From Rubrobacter indicoceani (lineage in GTDB: Bacteria > Actinomycetota > Rubrobacteria > Rubrobacterales > Rubrobacteraceae), in the NCBI RefSeq assembly GCF_003568865.1, contig NZ_CP031115.1, positions 620,001 through 684,000 of the forward strand: a stretch of DNA of 64,000 nucleotides, in the 5' to 3' direction. This document shows, one piece after another, positions 1 to 8,895 of this stretch. The notes under the pieces are model-generated. The model searched no databases and was not told the origin of the DNA. It saw only the letters and a list, made by a program, of their open reading frames with translations. Made by a program: the position numbers and the translations under genes. Positions within the stretch are counted from its first letter, which is position 1; each line of letters opens with the position of its first letter.

Positions 1-1
1 G

Positions 2-148
2 CTCGTCGTCGGGGCGAGGCAGTTCTTTGTGAGCCGGAGGATGATCTCCGCCGGAAACTTCGAGTCCCGCCCGCTGCCGTACGTGGTCGTTGTCGCAGGC
101 AGCCTCGCGCTTGCTGCGGCCTTCGTGCTCTACGTCCTGATCGGCTGA
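2..148 (+). CDS. DUF202 family membrane protein, 3' end only
   Basis: The window opens inside this gene; 48 residues and a TGA stop are visible. They comprise a basic segment (RQFFVSRRMISAGNF) followed by one strongly hydrophobic helix (VVVVAGSLALAAAFVLYVLIG), which is how DUF202/YidH-type proteins end. The next gene, five bases downstream, is a fuller DUF202 protein, so this looks like a tandem yidH/yidG-like pair. Function in the family is not known. The start lies outside the window. Confidence 0.55.
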   Translation, partial: LVVGARQFFVSRRMISAGNFESRPLPYVVVVAGSLALAAAFVLYVLIG

Positions 149-153
149 GCAGG

Positions 154-501
154 ATGGAGCGACGGGTCCCCGACGGTGAGACCCTTGCCCGCGAACACCT
201 CGCGGGCGAACGTACGGTCCTCTCGTGGGTGCGCATCGGGATGAACGCCGTCGGGGTCGGGATAGTCCTGTACGCTCTTGCCGGCCTTGTTTTCGGTCAC
301 ATCGGGGAGTTTCGGGTCTTTGCGCTCGCGCTCGTGGTCTTTGGCGGCGGCGTGCAGGTTGTCGCTCTGGCGCGCTTCGTCGCCTTTACCAGAGGGTTGC
401 GACGCGGCGTGTTGACCTCCTCGGCGAACGTGTACCTGCTCCTTGTCTTCGGCTTTGTGCTGCTCGCCGCCGCCTACGCCGTTTTCGTCGGGGTCTCCTG
501 A
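154..501 (+). CDS. DUF202 family membrane protein
   Basis: 115 residues. The N-terminal motif LAREHLAGERTVLSWVRIGM matches the family signature (LA.ERT.L.W.R). Three hydrophobic segments follow, at about residues 27-50, 54-76 and 93-113, so it is an inner-membrane protein with little outside the bilayer. It directly follows another DUF202 gene and precedes xylulokinase by eleven bases, so the three may share a transcript. No enzymatic residues are evident and the role is unknown. Confidence 0.75.
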   Translation: MERRVPDGETLAREHLAGERTVLSWVRIGMNAVGVGIVLYALAGLVFGHIGEFRVFALALVVFGGGVQVVALARFVAFTRGLRRGVLTSSANVYLLLVFGFVLLAAAYAVFVGVS

Positions 502-512
502 ATGGGGCGCGG

Positions 513-1958
513 ATGTTCCTCGGCGTAGACCTCGGGACCGGCTCGGTGAAGGCCCTGCTGCTCGCCGCCGACGGCTCCGTCGTCCGCACGGAATCCGTCG
601 AGTACGCCGTACGCTCGCCGCTTCGAGGCCGGGCCGAATCCGACCCGCAGAGGTGGTGGGCCGCAACGGCCCGGGCCGTTCGAGCCGTTGTCCGGGAGAG
701 CGGAGCCGGGGTCGAGGCGGTCGGTCTCTCCGGGCAGATGCACGGCTTTGTGCTCTCGGGCCCGACCGGGGAACCCCTGCGTCCGGCGATACTCTGGGCC
801 GACGCCCGCGCCGCCCGCTGCCTCGGTGCGTACCGGCGGCTCGACGCCGAGATCCGGCGCAGGCTTGCAAACCCCCCGGCGGTCGGGATGGCCGGGCCGA
901 CCCTTATGTGGCTGCGCGAGGAGGAACCGGGCCTCTACCGGACCGCAAGGTGGGCCCTGCAGCCGAAGGACTGGCTTCGGCTCCGCATGACGGGCGAGGT
1001 CGCAACCGAACCCTCCGATGCGTCGGCGACGCTTCTATACGATCTCGAATCCGACGGCTGGTACGCCGGGGCCGTCTCCGCTCTCGGGCTCGACAACGAC
1101 CTGCTCGCGCCCGTCCGGAGTTCGACCGATGTGGCCGGGACCCTGACTGAGAGCGCCGCGGAAGCACTCGGGCTGCAGGCCGGGACCCCGGTTGCGGTCG
1201 GGGCGGCGGATACCGCGGCGGCCCTGATCGGGACCGGCCTGCAGGGGTCGGGAACCTTTCAGTTGACCGTCGGGACGGGCGCTCAGATAGTAACCCTCCG
1301 GGACGACTTCTCCCCCGACCCCACGAACCGAACACACCTCTTCAGGACCGCCCTACCGACCGAAGCCCCGTACTACGCGATGGCCGCTATGCAGAACGCC
1401 GGACTCGCCCTTGAATGGGTACGCAGAACCCTCGGGGTTTCCTGGCCGCAGTTCTACGACGAAGCCTTCGCGGAGGGGGTAAGGCCCGGCGCGGGGGGCG
1501 TTACCTTTGTGGCGCACCTCGGCGGCGAGCGGACCCCCGGCTTCCGACCCGAGGCCCGCGGCGCGTGGTCGAACCTCGGGCTGGAACACGAGCGCGGCCA
1601 TCTTCTCCGCGCCGCTCTTGAAGGCGTGGCCTTTTCCATCCGGGACGGCCTCGAAGCCCTCGAGGCCGCAGCGGAAGAGACCCCGCACAGACTGCGCCTC
1701 GCCGGGGGCGGGACCACGGACCCCCGGTGGCGGACGATGCTCGCGGATGTTCTCGGCAGGCATCTCGCCCTGCTTCCGGAGTTCGTCTCGGCCAACGCCT
1801 CGGCCCTCGGGGCGGCGATCGTCGCCGGCGTCGCCTGCGGGGGGCTGGCCGCCCCACCGTTCCTGGCGAAACCGGAGAGGTTTATCTCTCCCGACGCCGA
1901 CGCCCCTTACGAAGAAGCGTACTCGGCGTACATCGCACGACGGACCGGGGGCAGCTAG
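513..1958 (+). CDS. xylB: xylulokinase (FGGY carbohydrate kinase)
   Basis: Phosphorylates D-xylulose to xylulose 5-phosphate with ATP, feeding the pentose phosphate pathway. The 481-residue protein is normal for the family. Visible marks are the first phosphate loop (VDLGTGSVKALL), GLSGQMHG, the substrate-side LRPAILWADAR and LQPKDWLRLRMTG, and the C-terminal ATP motif LAGGGTTDPRW. The open frame extends upstream to 225, but those residues overlap the DUF202 gene in another frame and lack family similarity, so the ATG at 513, directly before MFLGVDLGTGS, is the start. No xylose isomerase or sugar transporter lies nearby, so the in vivo pentose is not certain. Confidence 0.9.
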   Translation: MFLGVDLGTGSVKALLLAADGSVVRTESVEYAVRSPLRGRAESDPQRWWAATARAVRAVVRESGAGVEAVGLSGQMHGFVLSGPTGEPLRPAILWADARAARCLGAYRRLDAEIRRRLANPPAVGMAGPTLMWLREEEPGLYRTARWALQPKDWLRLRMTGEVATEPSDASATLLYDLESDGWYAGAVSALGLDNDLLAPVRSSTDVAGTLTESAAEALGLQAGTPVAVGAADTAAALIGTGLQGSGTFQLTVGTGAQIVTLRDDFSPDPTNRTHLFRTALPTEAPYYAMAAMQNAGLALEWVRRTLGVSWPQFYDEAFAEGVRPGAGGVTFVAHLGGERTPGFRPEARGAWSNLGLEHERGHLLRAALEGVAFSIRDGLEALEAAAEETPHRLRLAGGGTTDPRWRTMLADVLGRHLALLPEFVSANASALGAAIVAGVACGGLAAPPFLAKPERFISPDADAPYEEAYSAYIARRTGGS

Positions 1959-2009
1959 ACCCCCGCGACCTCGCCGTGCACCCGGCGGCTGCGCGCTTTG
2001 GAGGCGGGC

Positions 2010-2798
2010 CTAGCCCGCCAGCGCGAAGATGCTCCTCATCTCCTCGTCGGTCAGCCGGAAATCAAAGATGTCCAGGTTCTCCTCCAGGTGCGCGCGGCCG
2101 GTCGCCTTCGGGATAGCGCTGACCTTCTCCTGCTGAACAAGCCAGCGAAGCGCAACCTGCGTCGGGGACTTGCCGTAGCCGGACGCTATCTCCCTGAGGG
2201 TCGCGTCGTCTTCTGTGCGGCCCTTGGAGATCGGGGTGTAGGCGGTTACGAGGTAGTTCATCTCCCGGGCCTGCTCCAGAAGCCCCGAGCGGTTCTCCTC
2301 CGTGTTGTACCTGACCTGATTGCAGAAGATCCCACCATACCGGGCGGCTTCTTCCATCTGAACCCCGGAGAAGTTGCTGACCCCGATGTGCCTGACAAGG
2401 CCCTCGTCCTGCAGCTCACGCATCGCGGTTACGGTCTCCTCCACCGGAACGTCCGGGTTCGGCCAGTGCATAAGAAGAAGGTCCACGTACTCCGTACCGA
2501 GCTTCTCTACGCTGTCGCGCCCGGCGGCCTTTGCCCTATCGTGCGTGAAGGTGTCGGTCCAGAGCTTGGTCGTCACGAAGAGGTCTTCCCTTGCGAGGCC
2601 GGAGTTTTTTATGCCCGCTCCGACCTCCGCCTCGTTGCCGTACATGCGGGCGGTGTCTATGTGACGGTAACCCACGTCGAGAGCGAGCTCCACGGCGGTC
2701 GTGCAGGACGACCCCGAGAGCCGCCACGTCCCGAGGCCGAGGGAGGGTACCTTCACGCCCCTGACGGTCTGGTGGCTCCGGTCTTCGGTGTCGGTCAT
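2010..2798 (-). CDS. aldo/keto reductase
   Basis: NADPH-dependent reductase of the AKR superfamily, 262 residues, cytosolic. It has the catalytic set expected for the TIM barrel: Asp and Tyr in HIDTARMYGNEAEVG, Lys in VTTKLW and His in LLMHWPNPD, with the C-terminal cofactor segment SAIPKATGRAHLEENL. Two in-frame ATGs exist. The inner one at 2798 has AAGGAG six bases upstream, while the outer one at 2822 has no Shine-Dalgarno, so the inner start is chosen. Subfamily resembles 2,5-diketo-gluconate/glyoxal reductases; the true substrate cannot be read from sequence. It is divergent from pyc. Confidence 0.85.
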   Translation of the reverse strand: MTDTEDRSHQTVRGVKVPSLGLGTWRLSGSSCTTAVELALDVGYRHIDTARMYGNEAEVGAGIKNSGLAREDLFVTTKLWTDTFTHDRAKAAGRDSVEKLGTEYVDLLLMHWPNPDVPVEETVTAMRELQDEGLVRHIGVSNFSGVQMEEAARYGGIFCNQVRYNTEENRSGLLEQAREMNYLVTAYTPISKGRTEDDATLREIASGYGKSPTQVALRWLVQQEKVSAIPKATGRAHLEENLDIFDFRLTDEEMRSIFALAG

Positions 2799-2832
2799 GA
2801 AAGGCTCCTTCTTGCGGTACATACCTGCTGAT

Positions 2833-2866
2833 ACCCCGCCGTACTTACCCGTTCACGGTGCGGGGT
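2833..2866. promoter_or_regulatory. inverted repeat between divergent genes
   Basis: ACCCCGCCGT at 2833-2842 can pair with ACGG and GCGGGGT at 2855-2866, giving a 7-bp outer and 4-bp inner stem. It lies in the 164-base gap between the aldo/keto reductase (-) and pyc (+) and could be an operator or part of a leader. No T tract follows, so it is not an obvious terminator. Confidence 0.3.
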
Positions 2867-2962
2867 AACGGCACTTGCCATACGCGGGTGGAGGCGCGAA
2901 GATACGGGTAGATGCACAGTTCATTTAGTGTGGAACCATACAGGCCGACGGAGAGGTTGCGG

Positions 2963-5900
2963 ATGCTGAAGAAAATTCTCGTGGCGAATCGGGGTGAGAT
3001 CGCGATCCGGGCCTTCCGGGCCGCCTACGAACTCGGCATCCGAACGGTCGCGGTCTACACCCCCGAAGACCGGGGTGCGATGCACCGCCAGAAGGCCGAC
3101 GAGGCCTACGAGATAGGCGAGCCCGGTCATCCCGTCCGGGCCTACCTCGACATAGAAACGCTCGTGTCCACGGCGAAACGGGTCGGGGCGGATGCGATCT
3201 ACCCCGGCTACGGTTTCCTCTCCGAGAGCGCCGAACTCGCCGAGGCCTGCGAGCGCGAGGGGCTTGTCTTTGTCGGGCCGCCGAGGGAGGTCCTGCACCT
3301 GACCGGGAGCAAGACTCGGGCCCGAGACGCCGCCGAAAAAGCGGGCGTCCCGGTAACAAAGGCCTCCGGGCAGATCACGACCGAGGACGAAGCCCGCGAG
3401 GCCGCCGAGGGGATCGGGTTCCCTATCTTCGTTAAAGCCGCCGCCGGAGGGGGCGGTCGCGGGATGCGCCTTGTGAAAGAGGAGCGCGACCTCAAGGAGG
3501 CGGTGGCGGCGGCGACCCGCGAGGCCGAAGCGGCCTTCGGCGACCCGACGGTGTTTCTGGAGCAGGCGGTCGTGCGACCCCGCCACATCGAGGTCCAGAT
3601 CCTCGCCGACGCGACCGGCGAGGTCATACACCTCTACGAGCGCGACTGCTCGGTGCAGCGTCGCCACCAGAAGGTCGTGGAACTCGCCCCCGCCCCGAAC
3701 CTCGACCCTGACCTCCGCGATACGCTCTGCGCCGACGCCGTGAAGTTCGCCCGAGCCGTCGGCTACCGGAACGCCGGAACGGTCGAGTTCCTTGTCGGTG
3801 AGGACGGAAGCCACGTCTTTATCGAGATGAACCCCCGCATTCAGGTCGAACACACCGTAACCGAAGAAACAACTGACGTAGACCTTGTGTCGAGCCAGCT
3901 CCGCATCGCGGGCGGAGAGACCCTCTCCGACCTCGGCCTCCGGCAGGAAGATATCCGCCAGCGCGGCTTCGCGCTTCAATGTCGCGTGACAACGGAAGAC
4001 CCCGTCCGCGGCTTCCGGCCCGACACCGGGCGCATCTCGGCGTACCGGTCGCCGGGCGGGGCGGGCATCCGGCTCGACGGTGGCAACACCTTCTCCGGGG
4101 CCGAGGTCAGCCCGTTCTTTGATTCGCTGCTCGTGAAGCTGACGGCTCGCGGGCGGGACCTCCCCTCGGCGGCCCGGCGCGCCCGGCGCGCCCTGGCCGA
4201 GTTCCGCATTCGGGGTGTGGCGACGAACATCGCCTTTATGCGGGCCGTTCTCTCCGATGAGGACTTTCTTGCCGGGCGCGTAAACACGAGCTTTATAGAC
4301 GACCGACCGGAGCTTACGGCGGCCACGACCGGGAAAGACCGGGCCACGCGCCTCCTTGCCCTGCTCGCCGACGTTACCGTGAACAAGCCGCACGGCGACC
4401 CGCCCGATGCCCCCGACGCCCGTACGAAGCTGCCGGGGCTGCCGGAGGGTGAACCGCCCGCCGGTTCGCGCCAGCGGCTCAGGGAGCTCGGGCCGGAGGG
4501 GTTCGCCAGAGAACTTCGAGAGGCAAAAGAGCTTCGCGTAACCGACACGACGATGCGCGACGCCCATCAGTCGCTCTTTGCAACAAGAATGCGGACGTTC
4601 GACATGCTCGCCGTCGCGCCGCACTTCTCGCGGCTCCTGCCGGAGCTGTTCTCGGCGGAGGTCTGGGGCGGGGCGACCTTCGACGTTGCGCTCAGGTTCC
4701 TTCACGAAGACCCCTGGACCCGGCTTGCGCGGCTCAGGGAAGAGATGCCGAACATCTGCCTGCAGATGCTTCTTCGCGGCAAAAACGCCCTCGGCTACAC
4801 CGGATATCCCGACGACGTTGTAGAGGCTTTCGTCGAGGAATCGTTTGAGTGCGGCATGGACATCTTCCGCATCTTCGACGCCAACAACGATATAGATCAG
4901 ATGCGCCCGGCGATACAGGCTGCCGTGCGCGTCGGGGCCGTCGCCGAGGGGACGCTCTCCTTTGCCGGGAACTTCGTTGACCCGAACGAGAAGCTCTACA
5001 CCCTCGACTACTACCTGAAGCTCGCGGAGCAACTCGTTGAGGCCGGGTCGCACATCCTGTGCATCAAAGACATGGCCGGGCTGGTTCGCGCCCCGGCGGC
5101 GGCGCAGCTTGTAAGTGCGCTCCGGGAAAACTTCGACCTTCCGGTTCACTTCCACACCCACGACACGGGCGGCGGGCAACTCGCAAGTTATCTGGCGGCC
5201 ATTCAGGCCGGGGTTGACGCCATAGACGGCGCGGCGGCCCCGATGAGCGGCATGACGAGCCAGCCGTCCCTCGCGGCGATAGTCGCGGCGACAAACCAGA
5301 CCGAGCGGGAGACGGGCATCTCCCTGAACGCTCTTGGAGACATGGAGCCGTACTGGGAGGCGGTCAGGACGCTGTACACGCCGTTTGAGGCGGGGCTTCG
5401 CTCCCCGACCGGGACGGTGTACCGGCACGAGATACCGGGGGGGCAGCTCTCCAACCTCCGGCAGCAGGCCGGTTCGCTCGGCCTCGCGGAGCGGTTCGAG
5501 GAGGTCGAGCTGCTCTACGCCCGCTGCGACGACATGCTCGGACACATCGTCAAGGTAACCCCGACGAGCAAGGTCGTCGGGGACCTCGCGCTCTACCTGC
5601 TCTCCGCCGGGATAGACCCGGATGAGTTCAGGGAGAACCCCGGCAGGTATGACCTCCCGGACTCCGTTATAGGGTTTCTGTGCGGCGACCTCGGGGAACC
5701 GCCGGGCGGCTGGCCGGAACCGTTTCGCACAAAGGCCCTCAAAGGCCGTGAACGCCCGCGCAAGGACGAGCCGGTATCCGCCGGAGACCGCCGGGCCCTC
5801 TCCGGCGCGGGCAAGCGCGACGCGCTCAGCCGGCTGATGATGCCCGGCCCGGCAAAGGAGCAGAAAGAGGCCGAGACCGAGTTCGGGGACGTATCGGTCG

Positions 5901-6337
5901 TGCCTACAAAGGCGTTTTTCTACGGGCTTGAGGCCGGGGAGGAGCTTGCGATAGACCTTGAACCGGGGGTCAGGCTCTACGTCGAGCTCGAAGCCACGAC
6001 CGAGCCGGACGAGAAGGGCGTCCGGACGCTGCTCGTGAGCCTGAACGGTCAGACGCGGGCGGTGGACGCGCAGGACCGCTCCATCGAGCCGGAGGTCGCG
6101 GCAAGGGAGAAGGCCAACATGTCCGACCCGGCGCAGCTTCCGGCCCCGATGAGCGGCGTCGTCAACTTCGCCGTCGAGGAGGGGCAGTCCGTCGCCGAGG
6201 GGGATCAGGTCGGCACCATCGAGGCGATGAAGATGGAGTCCGCCATCCGCGCCCCGAAAGCCGGGAAGATAAAGCGCCTCGCCCTTGCCTCCGGGACCCG
6301 CGTCGAGTCCGGCGACCTGCTCGCCGTGATGGAGTAG
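2963..6337 (+). CDS. pyc: pyruvate carboxylase, single-chain
   Basis: Carboxylates pyruvate to oxaloacetate with ATP and bicarbonate, the main anaplerotic step. 1124 residues in the standard order: biotin carboxylase from KKILVANRGEIAIR at the N-terminus, with the glycine-rich loop AAAGGGGRGMR near 170 and EMNPRIQVEHTVTEETT near 290; carboxyltransferase from RVTDTTMRDAHQSL near 525, including the metal site HFHTHDTGGG; and a C-terminal biotinyl domain with EAMKMES, where the modified lysine is about residue 1090. The open frame begins at 2912, but the ATG at 2963 has a GAGAGG element and begins exactly where homologues begin. Pairs functionally with pckA downstream. Confidence 0.96.
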   Translation: MLKKILVANRGEIAIRAFRAAYELGIRTVAVYTPEDRGAMHRQKADEAYEIGEPGHPVRAYLDIETLVSTAKRVGADAIYPGYGFLSESAELAEACEREGLVFVGPPREVLHLTGSKTRARDAAEKAGVPVTKASGQITTEDEAREAAEGIGFPIFVKAAAGGGGRGMRLVKEERDLKEAVAAATREAEAAFGDPTVFLEQAVVRPRHIEVQILADATGEVIHLYERDCSVQRRHQKVVELAPAPNLDPDLRDTLCADAVKFARAVGYRNAGTVEFLVGEDGSHVFIEMNPRIQVEHTVTEETTDVDLVSSQLRIAGGETLSDLGLRQEDIRQRGFALQCRVTTEDPVRGFRPDTGRISAYRSPGGAGIRLDGGNTFSGAEVSPFFDSLLVKLTARGRDLPSAARRARRALAEFRIRGVATNIAFMRAVLSDEDFLAGRVNTSFIDDRPELTAATTGKDRATRLLALLADVTVNKPHGDPPDAPDARTKLPGLPEGEPPAGSRQRLRELGPEGFARELREAKELRVTDTTMRDAHQSLFATRMRTFDMLAVAPHFSRLLPELFSAEVWGGATFDVALRFLHEDPWTRLARLREEMPNICLQMLLRGKNALGYTGYPDDVVEAFVEESFECGMDIFRIFDANNDIDQMRPAIQAAVRVGAVAEGTLSFAGNFVDPNEKLYTLDYYLKLAEQLVEAGSHILCIKDMAGLVRAPAAAQLVSALRENFDLPVHFHTHDTGGGQLASYLAAIQAGVDAIDGAAAPMSGMTSQPSLAAIVAATNQTERETGISLNALGDMEPYWEAVRTLYTPFEAGLRSPTGTVYRHEIPGGQLSNLRQQAGSLGLAERFEEVELLYARCDDMLGHIVKVTPTSKVVGDLALYLLSAGIDPDEFRENPGRYDLPDSVIGFLCGDLGEPPGGWPEPFRTKALKGRERPRKDEPVSAGDRRALSGAGKRDALSRLMMPGPAKEQKEAETEFGDVSVVPTKAFFYGLEAGEELAIDLEPGVRLYVELEATTEPDEKGVRTLLVSLNGQTRAVDAQDRSIEPEVAAREKANMSDPAQLPAPMSGVVNFAVEEGQSVAEGDQVGTIEAMKMESAIRAPKAGKIKRLALASGTRVESGDLLAVME

Positions 6338-6380
6338 CGAGCCGGGAGTCCGGAAGACCCGAACGGGGTACGAAACCGGT

Positions 6381-6644
6381 GTGGAAGATCCCGCTTGCAG
6401 AAAGGAGAAGATCGTCAGGAACCTCCGGCTCGCCGCGCTCACGGTCGCGCTGTTCGGGGGCCTGTTTTCGTTTGTGAGCGGGACATGGAGCGAGGGTTTC
6501 TTCGGTCTTGCGGTGAGCCTCGGGGTCGCCGTCTTCGGGTTTGGAGAGCGGCTGGGCGGCGAAGACCGGGCCGTTGGCCTCGTGCTGATCATCGTCGGGG
6601 TGATCGGGGCCGCAGGCCACCTCGTTCAGGTGTTTCTGTGGTGA
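6381..6644 (+). CDS. small two-helix membrane protein
   Basis: 87 residues from a GTG at 6381. Hydrophobic segments at about 17-33 and 67-86 with a short amphipathic middle make it a small integral membrane protein; no family was recognised. No Shine-Dalgarno precedes the GTG. A good AAAGGAG lies at 6401-6407, just before an in-frame ATC at 6411 that would give IVRNLRLAALTVALFG, a natural-looking N-terminus, but its three-base spacing is short. The start is therefore uncertain. It sits between pyc and pckA on the same strand. Confidence 0.5.
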   Translation: MEDPACRKEKIVRNLRLAALTVALFGGLFSFVSGTWSEGFFGLAVSLGVAVFGFGERLGGEDRAVGLVLIIVGVIGAAGHLVQVFLW

Positions 6645-6725
6645 TCCAACCTCCGTAAAGCCCTGTTTTTCGGGAGAAACGACCCGTCCCTGCGGACAAA
6701 CCCGGGCAAAGGCGAGACGGGCGGA

Positions 6726-6734
6726 TGTTAGACT
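6726..6734 (+). promoter_or_regulatory. possible extended -10 element upstream of pckA
   Basis: TGTTAGACT fits an extended -10 (TGnTAnnnT) about 90 bases before pckA in a 180-base gap. No convincing -35 is seen. Confidence 0.3.
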
Positions 6735-6825
6735 TCTACCGCACGAGGCGGGGAAGTCGTGAGACAATGGAGGCCGTTTACTAAACCGTTCCGGTTGGGG
6801 ACGGTTCAGGGTGAAAGGGGAAAAT

Positions 6826-8424
6826 ATGGATCTTGCGGTACGCAGGATGGCTCTTGAGAACCTCGGGGTCAGGCAGATCGGTGCGATACATGAAAACCTT
6901 CCGGCTGCAAGGCTCGTAGAGGCCTCGGTACGAAGGCGGGAGGGGATGATCGCCGACAACGGCGCGCTTGTAGCCCGCACGGGCAAACGCACCGGGCGTT
7001 CGCCGAAAGACCGTTTCATCATCGAGAATAGCCTGACGCGCGACCTGGTTGACTGGGGCGAGGTAAACCAGAAGTTCCCCTCAAAGAAGTTCGACGAGCT
7101 GCTGAGGAACGCCGCCGGGTACATCGAGAGCCTGGAGGAAGTCTGGGTAACGGACGCCTACGCCGGGGCAGACCCGCGTTACCGGCTGAACGTTCAGGTC
7201 GTCACCGAGTACGCCTGGCAGGCCCTCTTCGCCAAGCAGCTTTTCAGGAGGCCGAGCGCGGAGGATCTGGAGACTTTCGAGCCGGACTGGACGATCATCT
7301 CGCTGCCGAGGCTGCTGATGGACCCGGAGATCGACGATACAAAGAGCGAGACCTTTGTCGGGGTGGACTTCGAGAAAAAGATAGTCCTTATCTGCGGGAC
7401 GCGCTACGCCGGGGAGATCAAGAAATCCATCTTCGGCGTGCTGAACTTCGTGCTGCCGACCGAGAAGGACGTCTTTCCGATGCACTGCTCGGCGAACGTC
7501 GGGGAGAACGATGACGTCGCGCTTTTCTTCGGGCTCTCCGGCACGGGCAAGACCACCCTGTCGGCGGACCCGGAGCGGTACCTTATCGGGGACGACGAGC
7601 ACGGCTGGTCGGACTCCGGGGTCTTTAACTTCGAGGGCGGCTGCTACGCAAAGACAATAGATCTTTCCGAGGAGAAAGAGCCGCAGATCTACAACGCCAT
7701 CCGTTTCGGATCCGTCCTTGAAAACGTGGCGATGGACCGCATAAACCGCCAGGTCGACTACACCGACGACTCCCTCACCGAGAACACCCGTGCGGCCTAT
7801 CCTTTGGAGTTTATCGAGGGGGCGGTCAGGGACGGGATGGGCGAACACCCGAAGGCCGTTCTTTTTCTGACCGCCGATGCCTTCGGGGTCTTGCCGCCGG
7901 TGAGCGTCCTCTCGCCGGAGCAGGCCGCCTACTATTTCCTCTCCGGCTACACGGCGAAGCTCGCCGGGACCGAGGCCGACATGGAGACGGACGTGGAGGC
8001 GACGTTCTCGACGTGTTTCGGGGCGCCGTTTCTGCCGCTCCCGGCCACGACCTACGCGGGCATGCTCTCCGACCGTCTCAGGGAGCACAACGTGCCGTGC
8101 TACCTTGTGAACACGGGCTGGTCGGGCGGCCCGTACGGGGTCGGAGAGAGGGTGGACATCGCCGCGACACGGGAGATAGTGCGCGCCGCCATCAAGGGGA
8201 ACCTCGCCGGGCAGGAAACGGAGAAGGACCCGTTTTTCGGCCTGAACATCCCGGTTAAGCTCGAAGGCGTGCCGGACGACATCCTGAACCCGCGCGATAC
8301 GTGGGATGACAAGGGAGCCTACGACAGGCAGGCGAAGAAGCTCGCCGGGCTTTTCCGCGATAACTTCGAGAAGTTCAAAGACTCGGTGAGCGACGAGGTC
8401 AGAGACGCCGGGCCGAGTTCCTAG
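6826..8424 (+). CDS. pckA: phosphoenolpyruvate carboxykinase (ATP)
   Basis: Converts oxaloacetate and ATP to phosphoenolpyruvate and CO2, the entry to gluconeogenesis. 532 residues, the usual size for the ATP-dependent class. It carries RTGRSPKDRF (oxaloacetate/metal side), HCSANVGENDDVALFFG, the kinase-type P-loop GLSGTGKTTLSADP near residue 240 and the metal/nucleotide segment DDEHGWSDSGVFNFEGGCY. A GTG at 6811 is possible, but GAAAGGGG sits five bases before the ATG at 6826, so that start is taken. With pyc upstream on the same strand, both directions around oxaloacetate are encoded here. Confidence 0.95.
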   Translation: MDLAVRRMALENLGVRQIGAIHENLPAARLVEASVRRREGMIADNGALVARTGKRTGRSPKDRFIIENSLTRDLVDWGEVNQKFPSKKFDELLRNAAGYIESLEEVWVTDAYAGADPRYRLNVQVVTEYAWQALFAKQLFRRPSAEDLETFEPDWTIISLPRLLMDPEIDDTKSETFVGVDFEKKIVLICGTRYAGEIKKSIFGVLNFVLPTEKDVFPMHCSANVGENDDVALFFGLSGTGKTTLSADPERYLIGDDEHGWSDSGVFNFEGGCYAKTIDLSEEKEPQIYNAIRFGSVLENVAMDRINRQVDYTDDSLTENTRAAYPLEFIEGAVRDGMGEHPKAVLFLTADAFGVLPPVSVLSPEQAAYYFLSGYTAKLAGTEADMETDVEATFSTCFGAPFLPLPATTYAGMLSDRLREHNVPCYLVNTGWSGGPYGVGERVDIAATREIVRAAIKGNLAGQETEKDPFFGLNIPVKLEGVPDDILNPRDTWDDKGAYDRQAKKLAGLFRDNFEKFKDSVSDEVRDAGPSS

Positions 8425-8444
8425 CCGGTGCCGGAAGTAGCTCT

Positions 8445-8480
8445 GCGGCGGGTCGGGTTCTCCGGTCCGCCGCGTTTTCG
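8445..8480 (+). terminator. intrinsic terminator after pckA
   Basis: GCGGCGG at 8445-8451 pairs with CCGCCGC at 8467-8473, with an inner CGG/CCG extension, followed by GTTTTCG. The T tract is short. Confidence 0.6.
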
Positions 8481-8538
8481 CGTTCTGGGGCAAGGGTAAG
8501 AGCGGGATGTCAGGGTAGTTTTTTCGGGAAGGACAGGC

Positions 8539-8892
8539 ATGACTGCAAACGAGTCGGACAAGACCGTCAAGAAAGTAAGCTCTAAAACCTCGCCGGTGGG
8601 TGAGATGGGTCAGAAGTACCTCGCGGACGGCAAGAGCGTTTCGATGCGGATGTGGGAGGCGGCGGAGCCGGGGGAACCGAAGCCCGAGAAGAGCCGCGAC
8701 TACGAGACGGTTGGGTACGTCGTATCGGGGAGCGCGAAGCTGCATCTGGAGGGGCAGGTGATCCTGCTCGAAGCCGGAGACTCGTGGCTTGTCCCGAAGG
8801 GGGCTTCGCACACGTATGAGATCCTTGAAGAGTTCACCGCCGTCGAGGCGACCAGCCCGCCCGCCGAAGTCCACGGTCGGGACGACGGCTAG
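8539..8892 (+). CDS. cupin-domain protein
   Basis: 117 residues with one small beta-barrel cupin. The pattern runs from YETVGYVVSGSAKLHLEGQ through LLEAGDSWLVPKGASHTYEI to VEATSPP, matching the two cupin motifs, although the first motif lacks the usual HxH pair and only one His is clear. Such proteins bind small ligands or metals; no substrate can be named. The next gene starts four bases after its stop, so the two are probably co-transcribed. The N-terminal 20 residues are polar and probably disordered. Confidence 0.7.
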   Translation: MTANESDKTVKKVSSKTSPVGEMGQKYLADGKSVSMRMWEAAEPGEPKPEKSRDYETVGYVVSGSAKLHLEGQVILLEAGDSWLVPKGASHTYEILEEFTAVEATSPPAEVHGRDDG

Positions 8893-8895
8893 GCG

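Noticed and set aside
225-512. Upstream extension of xylulokinase
   Set aside because: Overlaps the DUF202 gene in another frame, is Arg-rich and lacks family similarity.
2921-6592. A 1223-residue open frame antisense to pyruvate carboxylase
   Set aside because: Such long antisense frames arise in high-GC genes from third-position bias; the protein has no recognisable domain, while the forward frame encodes a complete pyruvate carboxylase.
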